The notes beneath the pieces were generated by a model that worked only from the letters and a program-made list of their open reading frames with translations, was not told the DNA's origin and did no database searches. 64,000 nucleotides of DNA from Sphingomonas sp. LY54 (GTDB lineage: Bacteria; Pseudomonadota; Alphaproteobacteria; Sphingomonadales; Sphingomonadaceae): the NCBI RefSeq assembly GCF_035594035.1, contig NZ_CP141588.1, positions 1,819,501-1,883,500 of the forward strand, given 5' to 3'. Shown here in pieces: positions 47,490 to 56,641 of this stretch (positions within the stretch are counted from its first letter, which is position 1; each line of letters opens with the position of its first letter). Both the position numbers and the translations under genes were made by a program.

Positions 47490-49339
47490 TACGCGGCCTT
47501 GCGCCGGGCATGGACGAGGATCGCCGCCAGGGCCGCCGGAGTGATCCCCCTGATGCGGCCCGCGGCACCGAGAGTCGGAGGTCGCGTCGTCAACAATCGC
47601 TCGACCATCTCATTCGAGAGCCCGGCGATAGCGCGATAATCGAGATCAGCCGGGATCCGGACCGCCTCGTCGGCTTTGAGCCGCGCGATCTCGCCCTGCT
47701 GCCGGATCAGATAGGGGGCGTAACGATGGTCCTGGACGGCCTCATCCAGAACGGCGCGGCTGTGCTCGGCAAGGGCAGGGGCGATCCGCAGCAGCGCGTT
47801 CGCGTCCACTTCCGGGAAGCGAATCCAGTCCGCAAGGCTGCGTTTGCCGCCCTCGTCGCGGACACCCACGCCGACCTGAGTGAGTTCAGCCGCGCTGTGC
47901 TTGCCCGCGAACAGGCCCTCGATTGCGGCGCGCTCGGCTTGCCATGCTTCGAACGCGCGCTGCCTTTCTTCGCTCACGCAGCCGGCTGCGATCGCCTGGG
48001 GAGTCAGCCGCGCATCGGCATTATCGGCACGCAGTCGCAGCCGATACTCGGCGCGGGCGGTCAGCATGCGATAGGGCTCGGTCACGCCCTGCAAGGTGAG
48101 GTCGTCGATCATCACGCCGATATAGGAGTCGCTGCGATCGAACAGGATCGGGGTCTTGCCGAGCGCATGGGCTGCCGCATTTAAACCCGCGACCAGACCT
48201 TGGGCTGCCGCTTCCTCATAGCCGGTTGTGCCGTTGATCTGGCCGGCCAGATAGAGGCCCTCGACGTCGCGTACGCCGAGCGTCGGCTCGAGGATGCGCG
48301 GGTCGACATGGTCGTACTCGACCGCATAGCCGGGTTGGACGATCTCGGCGCGTTCCAGCCCTGGCAGGGAACGAACCAAGGCAAGCTGCACGTCCGCGGG
48401 GAGGGAGGTCGAGATTCCGTTGGGATAGACGGTGGCATCGTCGAGCCCTTCGGGTTCGAGGAAAACCTGGTGGCCGTCGCGGTCGCCGAAGCGGTGGACC
48501 TTGTCCTCGATCGACGGACAGTAACGCGGGCCTACGCCGGTGATCTCGCCGGCAAAGAGCGGCGAGCGATCGAGCGAGCCGCGAATGATCTCGTGCGTGC
48601 GGGCATTCGTCCGCGTGATCGCGCAGAAGAGCTGCGGCGCAACGCGGCCCCCACCGAGCGACGACATCGTCCAGTCGCCATCATCGCTCGGCTGCCGCTC
48701 GAGCGCCGCCCAGTCGATCTTCCGCCCGTCGAGGCGCGGCGGCGTGCCGGTCTTGAGCCGGGCGAGCGGCAGCTTCAGCGCGCGCAACTGCTCCGCCAGC
48801 GTGACCGCCGCGCGCTCGCCGACCCGTCCGCCAACGCAGTTAGTCATCCCGAAATGCAGCTTGCCGTTGAGGAAGGTGCCGGTGGCCAAAACGACCGCAC
48901 CCGCGCCGAGGTCGCGCCCGTCCGCCAGCGCCAGGCCTGCGACGCGCGTACCGTCAAAACGCAGCGCCGCAGCCTCGCCCTCTACGATCGTCAGACCTTG
49001 CTGGGCATCCAGCAAAGCGTAAATCGCTTCCTTGTATCGGCGCCGGTCGGCCTGCACGCGCGGGCCGCGCACGGCAGCGCCCTTGCTCGCGTTGAGCATG
49101 CGATAGTGGATCGCGGCATGATCGGCGGCGCGCGCGATCAGCCCGTCGAACGCATCGACCTCGCGTACGAGATGGCCCTTGCCGAGCCCGCCGATCGCCG
49201 GGTTGCAGGACATAGCCCCGATCGATTCGCGCGCGAAGCTCACCAGCGCCACCGACGCGCCCATCCGCGCGGCGGCCGCCGCAGCCTCGCAGCCGGCATG
49301 GCCTCCACCGACGATGATGATGTCGTACCGCTCGCTCAT
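47489..49339 (-). CDS. mnmG: tRNA uridine 5-carboxymethylaminomethyl modification enzyme MnmG
   Basis: A 616-residue FAD protein that, with MnmE, modifies the wobble uridine of several tRNAs. The FAD motif [20 protein letters not shown] opens the protein; then [30 protein letters not shown] [29 protein letters not shown] and the [11 protein letters not shown] segment. Length is normal. It lies in the rsmG-mnmG-mnmE cluster next to the origin. Confidence 0.97.
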   Translation of the reverse strand: MSERYDIIIVGGGHAGCEAAAAAARMGASVALVSFARESIGAMSCNPAIGGLGKGHLVREVDAFDGLIARAADHAAIHYRMLNASKGAAVRGPRVQADRRRYKEAIYALLDAQQGLTIVEGEAAALRFDGTRVAGLALADGRDLGAGAVVLATGTFLNGKLHFGMTNCVGGRVGERAAVTLAEQLRALKLPLARLKTGTPPRLDGRKIDWAALERQPSDDGDWTMSSLGGGRVAPQLFCAITRTNARTHEIIRGSLDRSPLFAGEITGVGPRYCPSIEDKVHRFGDRDGHQVFLEPEGLDDATVYPNGISTSLPADVQLALVRSLPGLERAEIVQPGYAVEYDHVDPRILEPTLGVRDVEGLYLAGQINGTTGYEEAAAQGLVAGLNAAAHALGKTPILFDRSDSYIGVMIDDLTLQGVTEPYRMLTARAEYRLRLRADNADARLTPQAIAAGCVSEERQRAFEAWQAERAAIEGLFAGKHSAAELTQVGVGVRDEGGKRSLADWIRFPEVDANALLRIAPALAEHSRAVLDEAVQDHRYAPYLIRQQGEIARLKADEAVRIPADLDYRAIAGLSNEMVERLLTTRPPTLGAAGRIRGITPAALAAILVHARRKAA

Positions 49340-49392
49340 GCGCTGGCCCTTAGCCGAAATCCTCCTGGGGGCGAAGACGAGAATGCCGCGCC

Positions 49393-49408
49393 TGTTCCAC
49401 GTGGAACA
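49393..49408. promoter_or_regulatory. parS site (palindromic variant)
   Basis: TGTTCCACGTGGAACA, a perfect 16-bp palindrome of the known parS variant. It fills the end of the 69-bp gap between mnmG and mnmE and abuts the mnmE stop codon. Confidence 0.92.
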
Positions 49409-50704
49409 TCACTTGCCGATGCAGAATTGCCCGAACAGGGCGTCGAGCATATCTTCGACCCCGGCGCGGCCGGTGATCCGATCGAGCGCGCCGCGGGCAT
49501 GGCGCAGCGCCTCGGAAGCGATGATCAGGTCGTGCGCCCCCGCCGCCTCGCGCAGCGCTGCCAGGCATTCCGCCACCAGCGCCCGATGCCGCGCGTTGAT
49601 CGCGACTTCGCCTTCGCGCGGCAGCAGGGTCCGGGTGCGCTCGACGAGCAATGCGACAAGCTTGTTCATTCCGGCGCCGGTCTCGGCCGAAATGCTGATA
49701 TCGGCGCTAGCGTCCACCTGGCCGCGGAGGTCCGACTTGGCGGCGACGACGATCGTGCGCTCGCCATCGGGACGCTCGCCGGGATCGCCGAGCCACAGGA
49801 TCAGGTCGGCGTCGGCGAGGCTTTCTTTGGCCAGCCCCACGCCGATCGTCTCGATCTCATCGCCGCTCTCCCTGAGACCCGCCGTGTCGACCAGCAGGAA
49901 CGGCGAGCCGCCGATTGCGGTGGGTGCCTCGACCCTATCGCGCGTCGTGCCGGCGATCGGCGAGGTGATCGCCGCCCGACGACCCGCTAGCGCATTGAGA
50001 AGGCTTGATTTTCCGGCATTCGGAGGACCTGCGATGACGACCCGCACCCCGTCTCGGAGACGTTCGCTGCCGGGCCGGCTCAGCATTTCAGCCAATTCGT
50101 CCACGAGCGCGCGGAGGAAGGGCGAATCGGCCAGAGAGACTTCTTCCTCGACGTCCCCCTCGTCGGCGAAGTCGAGTGCCGCCTCCACCTGCGCGGCGAG
50201 CGCCAGCAATCGCTGCTGCCACTGCTCGACCTGGCGGCTGAGCGCGCCCCCGGCCAAAGCGAGCGCGGCGCGGCGCTGCGAATCGGTCTCGGCCATTAAG
50301 AGGTCAGCGAGCCCTTCGGCTTCTGCGAGGTCGATGCGGCCATTCTCGAAGGCGCGGCGGGTAAACTCCCCGGGCAGGGCCGGGCGTAGCCCCGCCGCCG
50401 CCGTGAGCGCCTCGAGCACCGCCGCGACCACCGAGCGGCCGCCATGAAGGTGGAATTCGACGAGGTCCTCGCCGGTCGAGCTGTTCGGGCCGGGAAAGCG
50501 GATCACGAGCGCATTGTCGAGCAAGTCGCCCAGCGCGGGATGGCGCAAGGTCGCCAGGCTCGCCCGCCGCGGCTCGGGCAACCTCCCGGCCAGCATCCGC
50601 ACCGCCTCGTCGGCCATCGGCCCGCTCACCCGCACAACCGCGATCGCGGCCGGCGGATTGCCCGAGGACAAAGCGTAGATCGTATCGGCGGCCGCTTGGC
50701 TCAC
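49409..50704 (-). CDS. mnmE: tRNA modification GTPase MnmE
   Basis: A 431-residue GTPase partner of MnmG. The N-terminal folate-binding domain starts DTIYALSSGNPPAAIAVVRVSG; the embedded G domain has the P-loop GPPNAGKSSLLN near residue 225 and DTAGLRES; the protein ends in the diagnostic CIGK. The GTG at 50704 overlaps the stop of the upstream DUF6489 gene (GTGA), so this start is preferred over a frame extending further upstream. Confidence 0.96.
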   Translation of the reverse strand: MSQAAADTIYALSSGNPPAAIAVVRVSGPMADEAVRMLAGRLPEPRRASLATLRHPALGDLLDNALVIRFPGPNSSTGEDLVEFHLHGGRSVVAAVLEALTAAAGLRPALPGEFTRRAFENGRIDLAEAEGLADLLMAETDSQRRAALALAGGALSRQVEQWQQRLLALAAQVEAALDFADEGDVEEEVSLADSPFLRALVDELAEMLSRPGSERLRDGVRVVIAGPPNAGKSSLLNALAGRRAAITSPIAGTTRDRVEAPTAIGGSPFLLVDTAGLRESGDEIETIGVGLAKESLADADLILWLGDPGERPDGERTIVVAAKSDLRGQVDASADISISAETGAGMNKLVALLVERTRTLLPREGEVAINARHRALVAECLAALREAAGAHDLIIASEALRHARGALDRITGRAGVEDMLDALFGQFCIGK

Positions 50705-50931
50705 TTCTTCCCGCTCATCTGGCCCAGCATCCCGCTCCACAGGCTCATGCCGGCTTCACTCATCGGCCCCCAGGCCTTCATCATGTCGCCGACCATTTCG
50801 GGGGTGACGCCGTCCGCCACCAATTTCTGCAGCCGCTCGACATAGGCCTCATGGACCGGCGCCAAATCCGGCAATCCGAGGAAATGGCGTGCCTCTTCCG
50901 GCGTGCAATCGACATCGACCGTGATTTTCAT
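50701..50931 (-). CDS. DUF6489 small protein
   Basis: A 76-residue protein of the sphingomonad/alphaproteobacterial family DUF6489: MKITVDVDCTPEEARHFLGLPD, LVADGVTPEMVGDMMKAWGPM, then SGMLGQM. It resembles an amphipathic helical adaptor. An AGGAGG lies 9 bp before the ATG at 50931; a GTG three codons earlier would be too close to it. Coupled to mnmE. Function unknown. Confidence 0.88.
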   Translation of the reverse strand: MKITVDVDCTPEEARHFLGLPDLAPVHEAYVERLQKLVADGVTPEMVGDMMKAWGPMSEAGMSLWSGMLGQMSGKK

Positions 50932-51024
50932 CGGCTTCACCTCCTCGGGCGGTTGCGGGCCCCGCCGGGTCTATGTGTATAGTCCCGCCCCACCCCGCAA
51001 GCCGGAACACATGAGGAGACCCCG

Positions 51025-51723
51025 ATGGCGATGACCGAGATCCGCACCCTGGACGGCGATCAGGCCTTCAACGCCTATGTGGCGCGCCCCGCCGGCGATC
51101 CCAAGGCGGCGGTGATCGTCATCCAGGAGATTTTCGGGGTCAACGAAGGCATCCGTCGCAAGGCCGACCATTGGGCCGGGCTCGGCTATCTCGCGATCGC
51201 GCCCGATCTCTTCTGGCCGCTCGAGCCGGGCGTCGAGCTCAACCCCGACGTTCCGGAGGAATTCCAGGCCGCGCTCGGACTGATGAACCGCTTCAACCAG
51301 GACCGCGGGATCCGGGACATCGAGGCCACGATCCGCGCCGCACGCGCGATGATGCCCGACGGGGGCAAGGTCGGCGTGGTCGGCTACTGCCTGGGCGGCC
51401 GGCTCGCTTACATGACGGCGGCGCGCACCGACGTCGACGCAAGCGTCGGCTATTATGCGGTCGGCCTCGACGGGCTGCTGCAGGAGAAGCACGGCATCGC
51501 GCGGCCGCTGATGCTCCACATTGCCGGCGCCGACCATTTCGTGCTGCCCGACGTTCAGGCCAAGATGCACGAGGGCCTGGACGATCATCCCCGAGTCACG
51601 CTCCACGATTATCCCGGCGAGGACCACGGCTTCGCCGCCGAGATGGGCCAGCGCCGCAGCGAGGACGCGGCCCGGCTCGCCGACAGCCGCACCGAAGACT
51701 TTTTCGCGCAGCACCTGGCATGA
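51025..51723 (+). CDS. Dienelactone hydrolase family protein
   Basis: A 232-residue alpha/beta hydrolase of the dienelactone hydrolase family. The nucleophile is a cysteine in GYCLGGRLAY near residue 125, with a His in the late GEDHGFA motif and an acid in AGADHF. FQEIFGVN-like VIQEIFGVNEGIR is the family hallmark. The substrate in vivo is uncertain. It is the first gene of a coupled pair with the quinone reductase (ATGA). A TATAGT at 50978 with TTGCGG 19 bp upstream is a weak promoter candidate. Confidence 0.92.
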   Translation: MAMTEIRTLDGDQAFNAYVARPAGDPKAAVIVIQEIFGVNEGIRRKADHWAGLGYLAIAPDLFWPLEPGVELNPDVPEEFQAALGLMNRFNQDRGIRDIEATIRAARAMMPDGGKVGVVGYCLGGRLAYMTAARTDVDASVGYYAVGLDGLLQEKHGIARPLMLHIAGADHFVLPDVQAKMHEGLDDHPRVTLHDYPGEDHGFAAEMGQRRSEDAARLADSRTEDFFAQHLA

Positions 51724-52700
51724 CCGAAGCCTATCGCATTGCAATGCGGGAGACGGGCGGGCCCGAGGTCCTCGAGCGCGAACCGCTAGGAAAGCTCGCG
51801 CCCGGCGACGGCGAATTGCTGGTCCGCAACGAGGCAATCGGCCTCAACTTCATCGACACTTATTATCGCTCGGGCCTGTACCCGACTCCATTGCCGAGCG
51901 GCCTCGGCAACGAATCCGCGGGGATCGTCGAGGCCACAGGAGACGGCGTGGAGGGCTTCCGGCGGGGGGATCGAGTCGGAGTCTTTTCCGGCCCGCTCGG
52001 CGCTTACGCCACACACCGGATCGTCGCTGCCGAGCGCGCTGTGAAGCTGCCCGACGCGATCGGATCGGAGGTCGCCGCCGCCGCGATGCTGAAGGGCTGC
52101 ACCGCCGAATTTCTGATCGAGCGCTGCGCCCGGGTGGAGCCCGGCCAGACCGTCCTCGTCCATGCCGCGGCGGGCGGTGTCGGCTCGATCCTGGTGCCGT
52201 GGCTAAAGGCGATCGGCGCGGGCGTGATCGCGCATGCGGGCAGCCCGGCCAAGGCGCAGCAGGCGCGCGAAGCGGGGGCCGACGAGGCTTTGTCCTGCCC
52301 GATGGAAGAGCTTGCCGCGCAGGTACGTGCGCTGACCGACGGCAAGGGCGTGCCGGTCGTCCTAGACGGCGTCGGCGCCGCGAGCTGGGAGGCTTCGCTG
52401 CAGTCCACGGCACGTCGCGGCCTGATCGTCACCTACGGCAACGCCTCGGGGCCGGTTCCCCCCTTCACGCCGCTCGATCTGGTCCGCGCCGGCTCGCTGT
52501 TCGTCACGCGGCCGACCTTGTTCGATTATATCGCCACGCCGGATGAAATGCGGGCGTCGGCCGCCCGGCTGTTCGAGATGATCGGCAGCGACGCCGTGCC
52601 GGTGCGGATCGGCGCGCGCTATCCGTTGTCCGACGCGGCCGAAGCCCATCGCGCGCTCGAATCGCGGAACACGACAGGTTCTACCCTGCTGATTCCGTGA
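51720..52700 (+). CDS. NADPH:quinone oxidoreductase
   Basis: A 326-residue zinc-free MDR-family quinone reductase (Qor-like). It has NFIDTYYRSGLYPTPLPSGLGNESAGIVEA, the nucleotide-binding motif VLVHAAAGGVGSILVPWLKAIGA, VVLDGVGAASWE and the C-terminal YPLSDAAEAHRALESRNTTGS. It detoxifies quinones with NADPH. Coupled to the dienelactone hydrolase gene; both read against the surrounding cluster. Confidence 0.94.
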   Translation: MTEAYRIAMRETGGPEVLEREPLGKLAPGDGELLVRNEAIGLNFIDTYYRSGLYPTPLPSGLGNESAGIVEATGDGVEGFRRGDRVGVFSGPLGAYATHRIVAAERAVKLPDAIGSEVAAAAMLKGCTAEFLIERCARVEPGQTVLVHAAAGGVGSILVPWLKAIGAGVIAHAGSPAKAQQAREAGADEALSCPMEELAAQVRALTDGKGVPVVLDGVGAASWEASLQSTARRGLIVTYGNASGPVPPFTPLDLVRAGSLFVTRPTLFDYIATPDEMRASAARLFEMIGSDAVPVRIGARYPLSDAAEAHRALESRNTTGSTLLIP

Positions 52701-52721
52701 TCCGGGCGCCGAAGGCGTCGA

Positions 52722-53435
52722 TCAGGCGAAGAGGGTGGTGATGCCTACCGACGGATCGATAAAGCCATCGTAGATCATCTTGATCGCGACGTAGACGATC
52801 ACCAGGAGGCCGACCCAGGCGATCCAGCGATAGCGCTCGATATATTTCGCCAGGACGTTCGCGGCGATGCCCATCAGCGCAACCGACAGGATCAGGCCGA
52901 TCACGAGGATGCCGGGATGGTCGCGCGCCGCGCCGGCGACCGCGAGCACGTTGTCGAGGCTCATCGAGACGTCCGCCACCGCGACCGCCCAGGCGGCGGC
53001 CGCAAAGCTCTTGGCCGGCTTCAGGCCCGAATGCTCGTCACCCGCGATCTCGGCCGAGCCGGGCGATTCCGCGGTGTGGCGAAGGTCGCGCCACATCTTG
53101 AACGCGACCCAGAGCAGCAGCAGGCCGCCCGCGAAGACCAGCCCGACGATGCCGAGCAACCACGTCACCGCGAGCGCGAAGATGATGCGCAGGACCAAGG
53201 CGGCGATGATGCCGATCATGATCACCTTGCGGCGCTGATCGGCGGGCAGGCCCGCGGCAAGCGCGCCGACGACGATCGCATTGTCGCCGGCAAGCATGAT
53301 GTCGATCATCAGCACCTGGCCGAACGCGGCCATAGCCGAAGGCGAGCCCAGGTTCGAGAAATCGGCGACGATATGGTCCCAGATGTTGCCGGGACTGCCC
53401 AGTGACAGCGAGAAATTCAGGATGAAGTCGAGCAT
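52722..53435 (-). CDS. TerC/YjbE-family membrane protein
   Basis: A 237-residue integral membrane protein with about seven helices. The TerC signatures are LAGDNAIVVGALAAGLP near residue 50 and DVSMSLDNVLAVAGAA near 160, each placing acidic residues inside the membrane. Relatives export Mn2+ or metallate exoenzymes. It is 22 bp downstream of rho on the same strand, so probably co-transcribed; I see no yybP-ykoY riboswitch space. Confidence 0.92.
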   Translation of the reverse strand: MLDFILNFSLSLGSPGNIWDHIVADFSNLGSPSAMAAFGQVLMIDIMLAGDNAIVVGALAAGLPADQRRKVIMIGIIAALVLRIIFALAVTWLLGIVGLVFAGGLLLLWVAFKMWRDLRHTAESPGSAEIAGDEHSGLKPAKSFAAAAWAVAVADVSMSLDNVLAVAGAARDHPGILVIGLILSVALMGIAANVLAKYIERYRWIAWVGLLVIVYVAIKMIYDGFIDPSVGITTLFA

Positions 53436-53457
53436 CGTTCGCGAACGCCTCCGCGGC

Positions 53458-54714
53458 TTACTGGTTCATCGAGGCGAAGAAATCCTCGTTGGATTTCGCG
53501 TCCTTCATCTTGTCGAGCAGGAACTGCATCGCGTCGATCGTGCCCATCTGCATCAGGATGCGGCGCAGGACCCACATCTTGGAGAGGGTCGCCGGATCCA
53601 CCAGCAACTCTTCCTTGCGGGTGCCGGACTTGCCGACGTCGAGCGCCGGGAAGATGCGCTTGTCCGCAACCTTGCGATCGAGCACGATTTCCGAATTGCC
53701 GGTACCCTTGAACTCTTCGAAGATGACCTCGTCCATCTTGGAGCCGGTGTCGATCAGGGCGGTGGCGATGATCGAGAGCGAGCCGCCTTCCTCGATATTG
53801 CGCGCGGCGCCGAAGAAGCGCTTGGGGCGCTGCAGCGCGTTGGCGTCGACGCCGCCGGTCAGGACCTTGCCCGAGCTCGGCACGACGGTGTTGTAGGCGC
53901 GGCCGAGGCGCGTGATCGAGTCCAGGAGGATGACGACATCCTTCTTGTGCTCAACGAGGCGCTTGGCCTTTTCGATCACCATCTCGGCGACTTGGACGTG
54001 GCGCTGCGCGGGTTCGTCGAATGTCGAGGAGATGACCTCGCCCTGGACCGAGCGCTGCATGTCGGTGACTTCCTCAGGCCGCTCGTCGATCAGCAGTACG
54101 ATCAGGAAGACCTCGGGATGGTTCTCGGTGATCGCCTTGGCGATATTCTGCAGCAGCACCGTCTTGCCGACGCGCGGCGGCGCGACGATCAGGGCGCGCT
54201 GGCCCTTGCCCTGCGGGCTGACGATATCGATGACCCGGGCGGACTTGTCCTTCTGGGTCGGATCGAGCGTGTCGAGCCGCAATTTCTCGTCGGGATAGAG
54301 CGGGGTGAGGTTGTCGAAATTGACGCGATGGCGGACCGCATCGGGATCGTCGAAATTGACCGAGACCAGGCGGGTCAGCGCGAAATAGCGCTCGCCGTCC
54401 TTGGGACCGCGGATCTCGCCCTCGATCGTGTCGCCGGTGCGCAGGCCGAATTTCCGGACCTGGTTGGGCGCGACATAGATGTCGTCGGGGCCGGCGAGAT
54501 AATTCGCCTCGGGGCTGCGGAGGAAACCGAACCCGTCGGGCAGGACCTCGATCGTCCCCATGCCCATGATCTCCTGGCCGTTTTCGGCCTGGACCTTGAG
54601 GATGGAGAACATCAGTTCCTGCTTGCGGAGCGTGGATGCGCCCTCGATGCCAAGCTCTTCGGCCATGGCCACCAGATCGGCGGGGGTCTTCTGCTTCAAA
54701 TCTTTGAGATGCAT
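53458..54714 (-). CDS. rho: Transcription termination factor Rho
   Basis: A 418-residue hexameric RNA helicase terminating transcription. N-terminal helical and cold-shock-like RNA-binding domains ([24 protein letters not shown]), P-loop [12 protein letters not shown] near residue 180, [14 protein letters not shown], and the R-loop region [14 protein letters not shown]. The ATG at 54714 ([14 protein letters not shown]) is the conserved start. A 134-bp leader separates it from hemJ. Confidence 0.98.
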   Translation of the reverse strand: MHLKDLKQKTPADLVAMAEELGIEGASTLRKQELMFSILKVQAENGQEIMGMGTIEVLPDGFGFLRSPEANYLAGPDDIYVAPNQVRKFGLRTGDTIEGEIRGPKDGERYFALTRLVSVNFDDPDAVRHRVNFDNLTPLYPDEKLRLDTLDPTQKDKSARVIDIVSPQGKGQRALIVAPPRVGKTVLLQNIAKAITENHPEVFLIVLLIDERPEEVTDMQRSVQGEVISSTFDEPAQRHVQVAEMVIEKAKRLVEHKKDVVILLDSITRLGRAYNTVVPSSGKVLTGGVDANALQRPKRFFGAARNIEEGGSLSIIATALIDTGSKMDEVIFEEFKGTGNSEIVLDRKVADKRIFPALDVGKSGTRKEELLVDPATLSKMWVLRRILMQMGTIDAMQFLLDKMKDAKSNEDFFASMNQ

Positions 54715-54848
54715 GAGGATTCTCGGGAAAGCGGGATACGGTCGTCCGAAGCGCTGAGAGATCAGAATGCGGCTGGATGCCCGCAAAGGACTGCGAGCTA
54801 ACGACTTGAGGGTGCGTTAGGCTCCGCCCTGATTCAAGTCAATATGTA

Positions 54849-55307
54849 CTAAAAGGGGCGAACGATCACCAGGATGACGATGATGGCCGTGGCAATGCCG
54901 GGCACTTCGTTCATGATGCGCAGCGCCTTGCCGCTCACAGGCCGCTCACCGCGGGCGAGCTTCTTGCCATAAGCAACCATCCAGCCGTGATAGCCGGACA
55001 GAGCGATGACGAGCGCGAACTTGGCGTGGAACCAGCCCTGCGACCAGGCGCCGGTCATGAAGGCGAGGGTCAGGCCGAACACCCACACCATCGCCATGGC
55101 TGGCGTGATGATGATATTGCGGAGCTTCTTCTCGCGGTCGATCCAGCGCTTCTCCTCGACCGATCCGGGCGTCGCCTCCTGATGGTAGACGTAGTAGCGG
55201 GGCAGCATGAACAGGCCCGCGATCCAGAAGATCACGAAGATGACGTGCGCAGCCTTAATCCAGGCGTAGGTCAATTGAAGAGCCGTTTCGAAATCATAGC
55301 CGGTCAC
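54849..55307 (-). CDS. hemJ: Protoporphyrinogen oxidase HemJ
   Basis: A 152-residue membrane protein with four helices, the UPF0093/HemJ family that oxidises protoporphyrinogen IX. Landmarks: IKAAHVIFVIFWIAGLFMLPRYYVYH with the conserved His, WFHAKFALVIALSGYHGWM and KALRIMNEVPGI. It overlaps the hemE stop (ATGA). The hemE-hemJ-rho order is typical beside alphaproteobacterial origins. Confidence 0.93.
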   Translation of the reverse strand: MTGYDFETALQLTYAWIKAAHVIFVIFWIAGLFMLPRYYVYHQEATPGSVEEKRWIDREKKLRNIIITPAMAMVWVFGLTLAFMTGAWSQGWFHAKFALVIALSGYHGWMVAYGKKLARGERPVSGKALRIMNEVPGIATAIIVILVIVRPF

Positions 55308-56329
55308 TGGCGCACCAGTTGGAGGAGTTGCTCGACATGAGCGATCGGCGTGTCCGGCAAGATGCCATGCCCCAAGTTGAAGATATGCGGCCTATCTTCG
55401 AGCGCTGATATGATACGGGCAACCGCCTTTTCAAGCGCGTCGCCGCCGGCGATCAGCGCGAGCGGATCGAGATTGCCCTGGACGGGGAGACCAGCGGGCA
55501 GGGCGGAATGGGCCCAGGCCGGATCCACCGTTTCGTCGAGGCCGAGCGCGTCGACCCCGGTTTCGCGCGCATAAGCGGGGAGCTTGCCGCCCGCGCCCTT
55601 GGGAAAGCCGATCACAGGAATATCGGGATGGCGCGCCTTGAAGGCGGCGATGATCCGCGCGTTGGGCGCGATCACCCATTGTTCGAACTGGGCCGGCGCC
55701 AGGCTGCCCGCCCAGCTGTCGAACAATTGCACGGCCTCGACCCCGGCTTCGACCTGGCCTGACAGATAGTCGACGGTCATGTCCGCGACGGCGTCGATGA
55801 TTTCCTGGAACGCCGTCGGATCACGATAGGCGTAGCGCCGGGCGTCGGCCTGCTCCTTGCTGCCCTTGCCCGCGATCATATAGGTCGCGACCGTCCACGG
55901 GCTGCCTGCAAAGCCCAGGAAGGTGGTTTCAGGCGGCAATGCTCGCTTCACCTTATCCACGGTCCGGTAAACCGCCTCCAGACGCTCTGGCACGGCCTCA
56001 AGCGAGGCGAAGGCAGCATCGACGAGCGGCGGCGACAGTCGCGGCCCCTCGCCAGCCTCGAAGCGTAGATCCTGGCCGAGCGCATAAGGCACGATCAGGA
56101 TGTCGGAGAAGAGGATGGCCCCATCGAAGCCGAACCGGCGGATCGGCTGGAGCGTGACCTCGGCTGCCGCGTCGGTATCGTAAACCAGCTCGAGGAAGCC
56201 GCCCCTGTCGGCCCTCAACGCGCGGTACTCGGGCAGGTAGCGGCCGGCCTGGCGCATCAGCCATATCGGCATTTTTCCCGGATTTCCGCCGTTCAGCACG
56301 GTGAGCAGGGGCTTATTCGATCCGGACAT
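55304..56329 (-). CDS. hemE: Uroporphyrinogen decarboxylase
   Basis: A 341-residue decarboxylase converting uroporphyrinogen III to coproporphyrinogen III. The signature PIWLMRQAGRYLPEYR lies near residue 25; FSDILIVPYALGQDLRFEAGEGP and NLGHGILPDTP follow. Length is normal. Its start is immediately next to the putative origin, as in Caulobacter. Confidence 0.97.
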   Translation of the reverse strand: MSGSNKPLLTVLNGGNPGKMPIWLMRQAGRYLPEYRALRADRGGFLELVYDTDAAAEVTLQPIRRFGFDGAILFSDILIVPYALGQDLRFEAGEGPRLSPPLVDAAFASLEAVPERLEAVYRTVDKVKRALPPETTFLGFAGSPWTVATYMIAGKGSKEQADARRYAYRDPTAFQEIIDAVADMTVDYLSGQVEAGVEAVQLFDSWAGSLAPAQFEQWVIAPNARIIAAFKARHPDIPVIGFPKGAGGKLPAYARETGVDALGLDETVDPAWAHSALPAGLPVQGNLDPLALIAGGDALEKAVARIISALEDRPHIFNLGHGILPDTPIAHVEQLLQLVRQ

Positions 56330-56347
56330 AAGGGGCGCGGGCTCCGC

Positions 56348-56380
56348 CTCTCTTATCTAAAGAGTCTTATTAGAAGAGAG
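56348..56380. repeat. Imperfect AT-rich palindrome in the origin region
   Basis: CTCTCTT-AT-CTAA, a 9-bp centre, TTAG-AAGAGAG: two perfectly complementary half-arms interrupted by a 2-base bulge on the left. It begins 19 bp upstream of the hemE start and contains two GAGTC sites. It could be part of the unwinding region or an operator for hemE. Confidence 0.6.
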
Positions 56381-56497
56381 TCTGATGAAGGTTGTAGGGC
56401 GTCGGATCAGGGGGTTTATTGAATCGCACCGTTTTTGCAAACAGCTTGACTCGGGAGGCCCCCACGGGCCGCTGCAGATTCGCCGGAACGATCCCCG

Positions 56498-56506
56498 CTA
56501 TCCACA
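56498..56506 (+). promoter_or_regulatory. DnaA box (one mismatch)
   Basis: CTATCCACA, one base from TTATCCACA, in the middle of the putative origin. Confidence 0.6.
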
Positions 56507-56541
56507 ATCTGGGGATGGAACTTATCCGGTGTTCGGCGAAC

Positions 56542-56550
56542 TGTGGATGG
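56542..56550 (-). promoter_or_regulatory. Weak DnaA box (two mismatches)
   Basis: TGTGGATGG, the complement of CCATCCACA, two bases from consensus, oriented opposite to the other boxes. Confidence 0.4.
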
Positions 56551-56620
56551 AATCCGGACAACGGGGGCGAATCGATTTCTTGAAAGCGCCCCGAAGCTTC
56601 CGCTAGCGCTTTCCCCAGGC

Positions 56621-56629
56621 TTTTCCACA
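56621..56629 (+). promoter_or_regulatory. DnaA box (one mismatch)
   Basis: TTTTCCACA, one base from consensus, 12 bp before the PPSR start codon, so DnaA bound here could also affect that gene. Confidence 0.55.
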
Positions 56630-56641
56630 GGCGGATTCTTG

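Larger units (their letters stand above)
56330..56641. other. Putative chromosomal replication origin (oriC)
   Basis: A 312-bp divergent gap between hemE and the PPSR gene, the conserved site of oriC in many alphaproteobacteria. It contains near-consensus DnaA boxes (CTATCCACA 56498, TTTTCCACA 56621, weaker TGTGGATGG 56542 and TTATCCGGT 56522), an AT-richer left part with an imperfect palindrome (56348-56380), and eight GANTC sites (56362, 56378, 56421, 56448, 56477, 56550, 56569, 56634). Flanking genes diverge from it and three parS sites lie 7-9 kb away. Confidence 0.8.

Noticed and set aside
53436..53457. yybP-ykoY manganese riboswitch upstream of the TerC-type gene
   Set aside because: Only 22 bp separate it from rho, too short for the riboswitch.
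56543..56641. Upstream extension of the PPSR protein
   Set aside because: The extra 33 residues lack family similarity and would place coding sequence across DnaA boxes; the conserved start is at 56642.
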